A stretch of DNA of 64,000 nucleotides. Source: Streptomyces sp. CB02261. Lineage in GTDB: Bacteria; Actinomycetota; Actinomycetes; Streptomycetales; Streptomycetaceae. The translations under genes were made by a program, and so were the position numbers. Positions 15,804 to 24,390 of this stretch are shown here, one piece after another. The DNA lies in assembly GCF_001905665.1 (NCBI RefSeq), contig NZ_LIVX01000011.1, positions 186,001-250,000 on the forward strand, written 5' to 3'. Within the stretch, counting starts at the first letter, position 1. Each line of letters starts with the position of its first letter. The notes below the pieces were generated by a model. It had not been told where the DNA came from. It saw nothing but the letters and a program-made list of their open reading frames with translations, and did no database searches.

Positions 15804-16892
15804 CTAGCCCAGCTCGTGCATCCAGCCGTGGACGTCCTCGGCCTTGCCGGTCTGGACGGCGAGCAGTGCCTCGCGCAGCTTCATGGTGACCGCGCCGGGC
15901 TCGCCGCCCGACTGCTGCCATTCGCCCCGCTCGCACTTGACGGTGCCGACCGGGGTGATCACGGCGGCGGTTCCGCAGGCGAAGACCTCGGTCAGGGTGC
16001 CGTTCTCGGAGTCGGCCTGCCACTGGTCGATCGAGACACGGCCCTCCTCCGGCTCCAGGCCGAGGTCCGCCGCCAGCTTGAGCAGCGAGTCACGGGTGAT
16101 GCCGGCCAGCAGCGAACCGGTGAGGGTGGGGGTGATCAGCTTGTTCCCGTACACGAAGTACAGGTTCATGCCGCCGAGCTCCTCGACCCACTTGTGCTCC
16201 ACGGCGTCGAGGTAGGCGACCTGGTCGCAGCCCTTCGCGATGGCCTCGGCCTGCGCGAGCAGGGAGGCCGCGTAGTTGCCGCCGGTCTTGGCGTCGCCCA
16301 TGCCGCCGGGGACGGCGCGGACGCGGTTCTCGGAGAGCCAGATGGAGACGGGCTTCACGCCGCCGGGGAAGTACGGGCCCGCCGGGGAGGCGATGACCAC
16401 GAAGAGGTACTCGTTGGCCGGACGGACCCCGAGCCCGACCTCGGTCGCGATCATGAACGGACGCAGGTAGAGCGAGCCCTCGCCGCCGTGCTCCGGGACC
16501 CACGCCTTGTCCTGCCGGACGAGCACGTCACAGGCCTCGACGAAGGTCTCGACGGGCAGCTCCGGCATGGCCAGGCGGTGCGCGGAGGCCTGGAAGCGGC
16601 GTGCGTTGGCGTCCGGGCGGAAGCTGGCGACCGAGCCGTCGGGACGGCGGTAGGCCTTGAGGCCCTCGAAGATCTCCTGCGCGTAGTGCAGGACGTTCGT
16701 CGCCGGGTCCAGGTGCAGCGGGCCGTAGGGCACCAGCTGGCCGTCGTGCCATCCCCGGCCCTCGGTCCACCGGATGGTGACCATGTGGTCGGTGAAGTGG
16801 CGGCCGAATCCGGGGTCGGCCAGGATCGCTTCGCGCTCCGCGTCGGACAGCGGGCTGGAGGAGGGCTTGAGCTCGATCGTGGGCGTCGTCAT
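15804..16892 (-). CDS. ilvE: Branched-chain amino acid aminotransferase
   Basis: A 362-aa fold-type IV PLP enzyme. It catalyses the last transamination in Leu, Ile and Val synthesis. The PLP lysine is in GMGDAKTGGNYAASLLAQAE near residue 200, and ECxxGTAA-like EVFACGTAAVITPVG is near residue 316. HYAQEIFEGLKAYR near residue 69 is typical of BCAT. The ATG at 16892 follows GAAGGA. The 5' leader carries a UUCG-capped hairpin. It is convergent with the NCS1 permease and lies downstream of leuB on the same strand but separated by a terminator. Confidence 0.96.
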   Translation of the reverse strand: MTTPTIELKPSSSPLSDAEREAILADPGFGRHFTDHMVTIRWTEGRGWHDGQLVPYGPLHLDPATNVLHYAQEIFEGLKAYRRPDGSVASFRPDANARRFQASAHRLAMPELPVETFVEACDVLVRQDKAWVPEHGGEGSLYLRPFMIATEVGLGVRPANEYLFVVIASPAGPYFPGGVKPVSIWLSENRVRAVPGGMGDAKTGGNYAASLLAQAEAIAKGCDQVAYLDAVEHKWVEELGGMNLYFVYGNKLITPTLTGSLLAGITRDSLLKLAADLGLEPEEGRVSIDQWQADSENGTLTEVFACGTAAVITPVGTVKCERGEWQQSGGEPGAVTMKLREALLAVQTGKAEDVHGWMHELG

Positions 16893-16940
16893 GAGTGCGT
16901 GTCCTTCACCGGTTGTGTGGGGAGGACCGCGCTCACGCCT

Positions 16941-16966
16941 CAGTCACGGACCGAAGTCCATGACTG
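16941..16966 (-). promoter_or_regulatory. UUCG-capped hairpin in ilvE leader
   Basis: On the minus strand CAGUCAUGGAC and GUCCGUGACUG form an 11-pair stem (one U-G) closed by a UUCG tetraloop, a very stable loop type. It lies about 50 bases before ilvE. There is no U-tract after it, so it may stabilise the 5' end, terminate weakly or regulate translation. Confidence 0.5.
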
Positions 16967-17091
16967 TGTGGACGTCCGAGCATGCCCGCATGCCGCGGCC
17001 CCACGTCCGATTATCGCTCGCGGGAACCGGTGCACGAAACGGGTGAACACGGTCCAGGGTTCGATGGTGGCACCCCACGACCGCACAGGTA

Positions 17092-17124
17092 CAGCCGCCG
17101 GGTGCAGGTGCGACCCGGCGGCTG
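17092..17124 (-). terminator. Terminator after leuB
   Basis: CAGCCGCCGGGT (17092-17103) pairs perfectly with ACCCGGCGGCTG (17113-17124) around a 9-base loop, 25 bases after the leuB stop. There is no U-tract. Confidence 0.75.
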
Positions 17125-17148
17125 CTGTCGTATGGCAGTCGGCGCGGG

Positions 17149-18189
17149 TCAGCTCGCTACGCGCGCGGCGAGCGCGTCGCCGATCTCGTCCGTCGTACGG
17201 ACGGCCGCGCCGCGCTCGGTGAGGTCGGCGGCGACGGCGGCCTCGACCCGGGCGGCCTCGGTCTCGTAGCCGAGGTGGCGCAGCAGGAGGGCGACGGAGA
17301 GGACGGTGGCCGTGGGGTCGGCCTTGCCCTGGCCCGCGATGTCCGGCGCGGAGCCGTGGACCGGCTCGAACATCGACGGGAACTCGCCGCTCGGGTTGAT
17401 GTTGCCGGAGGCGGCGACGCCGATGCCGCCGGAGACGGCCGCGGCGAGGTCGGTGATGATGTCGCCGAAGAGGTTGTCGGTGACGATCACGTCGAAGCGG
17501 GCCGGGTCGGTGACGAGGAAGATCGTCGCGGCGTCGACGTGCAGGTAGTCGGTGGTGACCTCGGGGAACTCCCCGGCGACCTTCTGGAAGATGTCCGTCC
17601 AGAGGTGCCCGGCGAAGGTCAGCACGTTGTTCTTGTGGACCAGCGTCAGCTTCTTGCGCGGGCGGGCCTGGGCGCGGGCGAAGGCGTCCCGGACGACCCG
17701 CTCCACACCGAAGGCGGTGTTGACCGAGACCTCGGTGGCGACCTCGTGCGGGGTGCCCTTGCGGATGGTGCCGCCGTTGCCGGTGTACGGGCCCTCGGTG
17801 CCCTCGCGGACCACGACGAAGTCGATCTCCGGCTGCCCGGCGAGCGGGGTCGCGACGCCGGGGAGCAGCTTCGAGGGACGCAGGTTCACGTGGTGGTCGA
17901 AGGCGAAGCGGAGCTTCAGCAGGAAGCCGCGCTCCAGGACGCCGGAGGGCACCGACGGGTCGCCGATGGCGCCGAGCAGGATGGCGTCGTGCTTCTTGAG
18001 GGAGGCGAGATCGGCGTCGGTGAGGGTCTCACCGGTGGCGTGGTAGCGCTTGGCGCCGAAGTCGTACTCCTCGGTCTCCAGCTTCACGTCCTGGGGAAGG
18101 ACGGCCGCGAGGATCTTGAGGCCTTGGGCCACGACCTCCTGGCCGATGCCGTCGCCGGGGATGACTGCGAGATCGATGCTGTGAGACAT
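17149..18189 (-). CDS. leuB: 3-isopropylmalate dehydrogenase
   Basis: A 346-aa NAD-dependent beta-decarboxylating dehydrogenase; it oxidises 3-isopropylmalate in leucine synthesis. Visible motifs are IPGDGIGQEV near the N-terminus, substrate Arg residues in FAFDHHVNLRPSKL, FVVVREGTEGPYTGNGG, and the metal site DVIVTDNLFGDIITDLAAA followed by FEPVHGSAPDIAGQ. The length fits the actinobacterial LeuB type. The ATG at 18189 is followed upstream by a TAGCGT -10 box and a palindrome. The same protein could be called tartrate dehydrogenase-like, but the context favours LeuB. Confidence 0.95.
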   Translation of the reverse strand: MSHSIDLAVIPGDGIGQEVVAQGLKILAAVLPQDVKLETEEYDFGAKRYHATGETLTDADLASLKKHDAILLGAIGDPSVPSGVLERGFLLKLRFAFDHHVNLRPSKLLPGVATPLAGQPEIDFVVVREGTEGPYTGNGGTIRKGTPHEVATEVSVNTAFGVERVVRDAFARAQARPRKKLTLVHKNNVLTFAGHLWTDIFQKVAGEFPEVTTDYLHVDAATIFLVTDPARFDVIVTDNLFGDIITDLAAAVSGGIGVAASGNINPSGEFPSMFEPVHGSAPDIAGQGKADPTATVLSVALLLRHLGYETEAARVEAAVAADLTERGAAVRTTDEIGDALAARVAS

Positions 18190-18222
18190 GTCGGCACCCT
18201 ACTCTTCGTCCCATCGTCTGAC

Positions 18223-18245
18223 ACGCTACGTCCACCATGTGGACG
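18223..18245 (-). promoter_or_regulatory. leuB promoter with palindromic operator
   Basis: CGTCCAC-CAT-GTGGACG (18229-18245) is a perfect 7-base inverted repeat. On the minus strand it is followed at once by TAGCGT (about 18228-18223), a good -10 box, so a bound regulator would sit in the spacer and -35 region. Confidence 0.5.
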
Positions 18246-18271
18246 AACCGCCATGTCGACGCGGGCGGGCC

Positions 18272-18403
18272 TCAGTGGCCGGTGGAGCCGCCGTTGTCAC
18301 GGCGGTCGAGGGCGCGCTGGAGGGCTGCGGCGGCGTTCTGGCGGGCCTCGTCGCTGGGACGGTTGGCGGAGTGGCGGACGCGGCGGGCGGTCTGAGTGGC
18401 CAT
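18272..18403 (-). CDS. Small basic protein of 43 aa
   Basis: A 43-codon gene reading MATQTARRVRHSANRPSDEA and on to a Gly/Ser/His end. The ATG is 10 bases after AAGGAG. The codon use is typical of the genome and the middle part (SDEARQNAAAALQRALDRRD) is predicted helical. I do not recognise a family; similar small proteins are common in Streptomyces. Three GATCA-N4-TGATC repeats lie in its leader. It may be a small DNA- or protein-binding factor, but nothing shows that directly. Confidence 0.7.
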   Translation of the reverse strand: MATQTARRVRHSANRPSDEARQNAAAALQRALDRRDNGGSTGH

Positions 18404-18421
18404 GAGAGATCGACTCCTTGA

Positions 18422-18480
18422 GATCAGTGGTGATCCACGGGATCAGCGGTGATCCGCATGTGCGGAGATCAGTGGTGATC
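18422..18480. repeat. Three GATCA-N4-TGATC inverted-repeat units
   Basis: GATCAGTGGTGATC at 18422-18435 and 18467-18480 and GATCAGCGGTGATC at 18441-18454. Each unit is a small inverted repeat. They sit directly upstream of the 43-aa gene's ribosome binding site. The rest of the 307-base gap to 18710 shows no gene; near its end CTAGCT occurs twice (about 18673 and 18690) before the PadR gene, a possible PadR site. Confidence 0.75.
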
Positions 18481-18710
18481 GAAGGCGCCGGCAGGGGCGG
18501 GGAGCGCCGCCGCAGGGGTTACCTGCACAGGGCATCGCGCTCTCGGCCGCCATTCGCTGATGAAGCGAGACGTTCGGCTCCTACAACGCTAGGACAGGCA
18601 GCCGCATCTGTCTCCACAATTACTCGGACTTCCTACTATCTGAGACGGCACCCTCCCCCGGCGTTTCTATCTAGCTTGCATACCTACCTAGCTGGTGATG
18701 CAATGAGGCC

Positions 18711-19052
18711 ATGGCCGCAGACCGCAGATCCAGCTGGCTCAAGGGAGTCCTCGACCTGCTCGTCCTCTCCCGCCTGACCGACGGAGAGAACTACGGGTAC
18801 GAGATCGCCAAGGCGCTCGCCGAGGCGGGACTCGGCGAGATCAAGGGGGGGACGCTCTATCCCGTACTGAACCGCCTGGAGGAGGCCGGCCTGGTGGAGG
18901 CCGAGTTCCGCGCCGCCGAGCGCGGCCCGGGACGCCGCTACTACCGGCTCACCGGGGCCGGCCGCGAGCTGCTCGCCGCGGAGAGCGGCGCCTGGCTGGA
19001 CTTCCACCGCACCGTACGCGCCATGCTCACTCCAGGGGGAACGACACCATGA
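18711..19052 (+). CDS. PadR family transcriptional regulator
   Basis: A 113-aa winged-helix repressor. The family core is clear: LKGVLDLLVLSRLTDGENYGYEIAKAL, then GTLYPVLNRLEEAGLVEAEF and RRYYRLTGAGRELLAAE. PadR-s1-size proteins usually repress themselves and an adjacent membrane gene, which fits the 4-base ATGA overlap with the next gene. The ATG at 18711 is chosen; an ATG at 18702 in frame is an alternative. Ligand unknown. Confidence 0.93.
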   Translation: MAADRRSSWLKGVLDLLVLSRLTDGENYGYEIAKALAEAGLGEIKGGTLYPVLNRLEEAGLVEAEFRAAERGPGRRYYRLTGAGRELLAAESGAWLDFHRTVRAMLTPGGTTP

Positions 19053-19783
19053 CCACCGACGCCTACTTCACCGATCTCTCCGGCGCGCTGCGTGCCGCCG
19101 GCGTACCGGACGAGCAGATCACCGCCACCGTCGAGGACCTGCGCGCCCACCTCGCGGAGACGGGGGCGGACCCGCGGGAGGAGTTCGGTCCCGCGGACGG
19201 GTTCGCCGCACGGCTCGGCGGGCTCGCCCCGGCACCCGGCGAGCCGGACGAGCGGGCGGAGTCCTGGACCTGGACCGCCGACCTCTTCAACGACCGCCGG
19301 ATGCTCGCCGTCCACGGCGACCAGGGCTGGGAGGTGGAGTCGCTCGACGCGCTCGGCCGCTTCGTCTGCCGCCGCCCCGCGACGGCGACGCTGCGGTGGG
19401 AGTACCGCCGCGAGGTCATCGGCGCCCGGCGCCGCGCGAAGGTCCTGGCCGAGCTTGAGCCCGAGGGCTGGGAACTGTGCGGCGAGTGGCTGGTGTACGG
19501 CTACTTCAAGCGGCCGCGCGCGGCGACGACGGGCCCGGCGGGCGCCCTGGAGGCTCCGCCGGCCGCGCCGGGCCGGTGGCTGTTCCTGAGCCGCCGCGGC
19601 AAGGCGGCGGTCGCGGTGTGGCTCGTGCTGGTCGGCGGCGCGACGACGGCGTGCTTCATGGGGACGCTCGGCACGGGCGGGCTGGCGATCTCCATCGCCC
19701 TCGTCTCCATGTTCTCCGCCCTGTACACGGCCCACCTGGAGGCGGCCAAGGGCCGCGAGGCGCAGAGCCCGCCCGCGCCCTGA
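19049..19783 (+). CDS. HAAS/DUF2812-like membrane protein paired with PadR
   Basis: A 244-aa protein translated with the PadR gene (ATGA overlap). Residues 1-60 resemble the HAAS-type domain found beside PadR regulators (ATVEDLRAHLAETGADPREEFG). Residues 70-155 are rich in Trp and look like DUF2812 repeats (GWEVESLDALGRFVCRR, EGWELCGEWLVYGYFKRP). Two transmembrane helices follow (AAVAVWLVLVGGATTACFMG and GLAISIALVSMFSALYTA). It is probably the membrane partner or target of the regulator. The function is unknown. Confidence 0.75.
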   Translation: MTTDAYFTDLSGALRAAGVPDEQITATVEDLRAHLAETGADPREEFGPADGFAARLGGLAPAPGEPDERAESWTWTADLFNDRRMLAVHGDQGWEVESLDALGRFVCRRPATATLRWEYRREVIGARRRAKVLAELEPEGWELCGEWLVYGYFKRPRAATTGPAGALEAPPAAPGRWLFLSRRGKAAVAVWLVLVGGATTACFMGTLGTGGLAISIALVSMFSALYTAHLEAAKGREAQSPPAP

Positions 19784-19790
19784 AGCGGCC

Positions 19791-20327
19791 TCACATCACG
19801 TCGCCGTCCCGCCAGTCGAAGACGAGGGCGGCGGCGGGATCGGGCAGCTCCCGGCCGGCCGCCGGGCGCAGATAGACGAACCCCTCCTCCTCGGCGAGCC
19901 GGACGACCCCCTCGGGCCCCATGGCCTCCAGACGCCCCTCCCAGACCTGCCAGCCGCGCGCCCGGTAGAGCGCGGCCCCGTCGTCCGTGGCACCGAGGGC
20001 CCCGAAGAGGTACGCCCCGTCGATGACCCGCTCCAGCTCGGCCATCACCGCCCCGCCGAGCCCCTGACGCCTGCGGTCGGCGCGGACGGCGACCCCTTCG
20101 ACGTACCCGACGCGGTACGAGCGGCCGCGGTGGAGGGCCCGGCGCATCACGACGGCGCCATGGGCGGTGATGCCCCGCTCGTCCTCGGTCCAGGCGTGGA
20201 CGCCGCCGAGGGTGTGGTCCCAGTCGTCGTCGGTGAAGTCACCCTCGAAGGCGGAGTCGAGCAGCTCGCGTACGGAGCGGAGCCGGTCGGCCCCGACGTC
20301 ATGGGTGGGCGCGATCCTCACGGTCAT
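19791..20327 (-). CDS. aac(2'): Aminoglycoside 2'-N-acetyltransferase-like GNAT enzyme
   Basis: A 178-aa acetyltransferase. It matches the AAC(2')-I family along its length: FEGDFTDDDWDHTLGGVHAW, GYVEGVAVRADRRRQGLGGA (acetyl-CoA loop), DGAYLFGALGAT, LYRARGWQVWEG and the C-terminal FDWRDGDV. Those motifs recur in the mycobacterial chromosomal enzyme, as I remember it. Members acetylate the 2'-amino group of gentamicin-type aminoglycosides, and some probably have a housekeeping substrate. The ATG has a moderate site. It is convergent with the PadR-linked membrane gene. No antibiotic biosynthesis genes are near, so it looks intrinsic. Confidence 0.87.
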   Translation of the reverse strand: MTVRIAPTHDVGADRLRSVRELLDSAFEGDFTDDDWDHTLGGVHAWTEDERGITAHGAVVMRRALHRGRSYRVGYVEGVAVRADRRRQGLGGAVMAELERVIDGAYLFGALGATDDGAALYRARGWQVWEGRLEAMGPEGVVRLAEEEGFVYLRPAAGRELPDPAAALVFDWRDGDVM

Positions 20328-20375
20328 GGGCCCAGACTCGCACAGCGGCCCGGGGCGCCCGGCCGGTACATGAGA

Positions 20376-20417
20376 ACCGCCCCCGTCTCCGGTTGGGGGA
20401 CCGGGGAGGGGGGCGGT
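20376..20417 (-). terminator. Terminator after the proline catabolism genes
   Basis: ACCGCCCCC (20376-20384) pairs with GGGGGCGGT (20409-20417); the inner TCTCCGG/CCGGGGA extends the stem imperfectly. It lies 24 bases after the pruA stop. Confidence 0.65.
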
Positions 20418-20440
20418 GATCAGGGGGTGCCGCGGGCGGG

Positions 20441-22072
<1,632 letters not shown>

Positions 22073-22102
22073 GGGTCTCGATACTCCTAGTGAGAGGTGG
22101 GC

Positions 22103-23029
22103 TCAGCCCTTGGTGAGGATGGAGCGGACGAAGAAGAGGAGGTTGGCCGGCTTCTCCGCGAGGCGGCGCATGAAGTAGCCGTACCAGTCGGTGCCGTAGG
22201 CGGTGTACACGCGCATGCGGTGTCCCTCGGCGGCGAGGCGGGTCTGCTCCTCGCCGCGGATGCCGTACAGCATCTGGAACTCGTACTCGTCCAGCTTGCG
22301 CCCGGCGCGGCGGGCGAGCTCCTGGCCGATGGAGATCAGGCGCGGGTCGTGGGACCCGATCATCGGGTAGCCCTCGCCGTCCATGAGGATCTTCATGATC
22401 CGGACGTACGCCCTGTCGATCCCGGGCTTGTCCTGGATGGCGACGGAGGCGGGCTCCTTGTAGGCGCCCTTCACGATCCGGACGCGGGAGCCGTTCTCGG
22501 CCAGGCGGCGGGCGTCGTCCTCGGTGCGGAAGAGGTAGGCCTGGATGACGCAGCCGGTCTGCGGGAAGTCCTTCCGGAGCTCCTCGTGGATGGCGAACAT
22601 CGAGTCGAGGGTGGTGTGGTCCTCGGCGTCCAGGGTGACGGTGGTGCCGATCTCGGCGGCGGCCTCGACGACGGTCCGGACGTTCGCGAGGGCCAGCTCG
22701 TGGCCGTTCTCCAGCGACTGGCCGAACATCGACAGCTTGACGGACATCTCGGCGCGCTCGCCGAGGCCCAGCTCCTTGAGGCGGCTGATGAGCTCCAGGT
22801 AGGCGTCCCGGGCGGCGTACGACTGCTCGACGGTGGTGATGTCCTCGCCGACGACGTCGAGGGTGACCTCCAGGCCGCGGTCGCTCAGCTCCTGGACGAT
22901 CGGGACGACGTCGTCGACCGACTCCCCGGCGATGAAGCGGGCGACGACCTGCTTGGTCCCGGGGGCGGCCGACACGAAACGGCGCATCTTGTCGCTGCGC
23001 GACGCGGCGAGGATCACGGGACCCAGCAC
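22103..23029 (-). CDS. Proline dehydrogenase (FAD)
   Basis: A 308-aa monofunctional proline dehydrogenase with the (beta-alpha)8 barrel. It oxidises proline to P5C and passes electrons to the quinone pool at the membrane. Motifs include LDVVGEDITT, MSVKLSMFGQ, VTLDAEDHTTLD, VRIVKGAYKEP and the C-terminal FMRRLAEKPANL. The GTG at 23029, six bases after GGAGG, gives MLGPVILAASRSDKM and the usual 308-aa length. The open frame extends upstream to 23158, but that part lacks a ribosome binding site. It is the first gene of the pair with pruA and divergent from the PucR gene. Confidence 0.94.
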   Translation of the reverse strand: MLGPVILAASRSDKMRRFVSAAPGTKQVVARFIAGESVDDVVPIVQELSDRGLEVTLDVVGEDITTVEQSYAARDAYLELISRLKELGLGERAEMSVKLSMFGQSLENGHELALANVRTVVEAAAEIGTTVTLDAEDHTTLDSMFAIHEELRKDFPQTGCVIQAYLFRTEDDARRLAENGSRVRIVKGAYKEPASVAIQDKPGIDRAYVRIMKILMDGEGYPMIGSHDPRLISIGQELARRAGRKLDEYEFQMLYGIRGEEQTRLAAEGHRMRVYTAYGTDWYGYFMRRLAEKPANLLFFVRSILTKG

Positions 23030-23174
23030 GGGGACCTCCAGAAGGACAGGGTGACGAAGGATGCTGTACCCGATGTTTCGGAAGAAACCGGGAACAGCAC
23101 GAAGAACCACCGTGAAACCTAAGGATCGCTCCGATCGTCCGCCATCTACAGCTGTCACGCATCCGTGCGCGGCG

Positions 23175-23194
23175 TCTCATACACATGTCTGAGA
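23175..23194. promoter_or_regulatory. Operator-like palindrome between PucR and proline genes
   Basis: TCTCATACACATGTCTGAGA matches its reverse complement at 16 of 20 positions, with perfect TCTCA/TGAGA ends and a core ACATGT. It lies 19 bases before the regulator's start and in the divergent control region of proline dehydrogenase. Confidence 0.5.
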
Positions 23195-23212
23195 GGGTGC
23201 GAGAATGGCGCT

Positions 23213-24325
23213 GTGAAGGGCGATTACCAAGAACTGGTGGACGAGATCTCCGCGCTGCTGGGAGCCCCGGCGACCCTGGAGAACCGCGATTTCGGGCTGA
23301 TCGCCTTCGGTGCCCACGACAGCGACGACGACACCGCGATGGACCCCGTCCGGACCCGGTCGATCCTGACCCGGAAGTCGACCCCGGCGGTCCGCGCCTG
23401 GTTCGAAGGCTTCGGCATCACCCGGGCGACGGGCCCGATCCGCATCCCGGCCGCCCCCGACGCCGGGGTGTTCCGGGACCGCCTGTGCCTGCCCGTACGG
23501 CATCGGGGCGTCGTCCTCGGGTACGTCTGGCTCCTCGACGCCGAGCCCGGCCCCACGCCCGCCCAGCTCACGGCCGCGATGGAGGTCGCCACCCGGATCG
23601 GCGACCTCATCGCCGACGAGGAGCGCGCGGACGCCGACCTCTCGCGCGAGTTCGCCGCGGTCCTCACCGCCGGGCGCGGCTGGCAGAGCGACATGGCCGT
23701 CGCGGCCCTCCGGGCCGCCCTGGGGCCCAGCGCGGACGGTCTGCACACCGTCGTCTGCGTGACCCCCTGGCCGGGCGAGGCCCCGTCGATCCGGGCGGTC
23801 CCCGGCGCGGCGGCGGTCGCCACGATCCCGGAGGGCGAGTCCCTCGCCGTCCTCGTACGGCTGCGCACGGCCGAGGACCTCTCCCCCGCCCACGCGGCCG
23901 CCGACCGGTTGCGCGCCGCCGCACCGGCCGGCATCGCGACCCCCCGCCGGGGGCTCACGGAGCTCGCGGCGGCCTGGCGGGAGGCCAACACGGCGGCCCG
24001 TGCCGCCACGGCGCAGCCGACGCTCGGGCCCGTCGCGGAGTGGGCCGGGATCGGCCCGTACCGGCTGCTCGCGGCGCTCTACCACCCCGAGGTCGACCCC
24101 GCCGTCGCCCCGCTGCTCGCCCCCGCCCACGCCGAACTGGCCCGCACCGCCGAGGTGTTCCTCGACAACGCGGGCCAGGCCGGGCGCACGGCGGCCGCCC
24201 TGGGCATTCACCGCCAGACCCTGTACTACCGGCTGTCCCGGGTCGAACAGCTCACGGGTCTGGACCTGGACGACGGCGAGGACCGCCTCCTCCTCCACAT
24301 GTCCCTGAAGTCGGCCCGGCTCTGA
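23213..24325 (+). CDS. PucR/CdaR family regulator of proline catabolism
   Basis: A 370-aa regulator. A GAF-like sensor region covers residues 1-150 (VFRDRLCLPVRHRGVVLGYVWLLD). A GGDEF-like domain lies in the middle, and the PucR C-terminal helix-turn-helix is at 315-355 (AEVFLDNAGQAGRTAAALGIHRQTLYYRLSRVEQ). GTG at 23213 starts VKGDYQELVDEISALLG. Family members activate adjacent catabolic genes in response to the substrate, and PutR of Streptomyces-like genomes sits beside the put genes. Control of the divergent proline genes is therefore likely. Confidence 0.9.
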   Translation: MKGDYQELVDEISALLGAPATLENRDFGLIAFGAHDSDDDTAMDPVRTRSILTRKSTPAVRAWFEGFGITRATGPIRIPAAPDAGVFRDRLCLPVRHRGVVLGYVWLLDAEPGPTPAQLTAAMEVATRIGDLIADEERADADLSREFAAVLTAGRGWQSDMAVAALRAALGPSADGLHTVVCVTPWPGEAPSIRAVPGAAAVATIPEGESLAVLVRLRTAEDLSPAHAAADRLRAAAPAGIATPRRGLTELAAAWREANTAARAATAQPTLGPVAEWAGIGPYRLLAALYHPEVDPAVAPLLAPAHAELARTAEVFLDNAGQAGRTAAALGIHRQTLYYRLSRVEQLTGLDLDDGEDRLLLHMSLKSARL

Positions 24326-24366
24326 ACACCCGCCCCTCCAGGCCTGTTTCCGTACGGGCCGGTTTA

Positions 24367-24390
24367 TAGGATCTCCCCGTGATCACGGGG
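24367..24390 (+). promoter_or_regulatory. Leaderless promoter with 16-bp palindrome over the start codon
   Basis: TAGGAT (24367-24372) is an ideal -10 box. The next seven bases lead straight to the GTG start at 24379, so transcription should begin at the start codon. The perfect palindrome CCCCGTGATCACGGGG (24375-24390) is centred on that start and would block initiation if bound. No strong -35 box is seen. Confidence 0.6.

Noticed and set aside
18418..18777. A possible 119-aa gene over the GATCA repeats
   Set aside because: No ribosome binding site and no family pattern. It runs into the PadR gene in another frame.
22103..23158. Proline dehydrogenase starting at the GTG at 23158
   Set aside because: No ribosome binding site there, and the GTG at 23029 has GGAGG at proper spacing and gives the usual family length.
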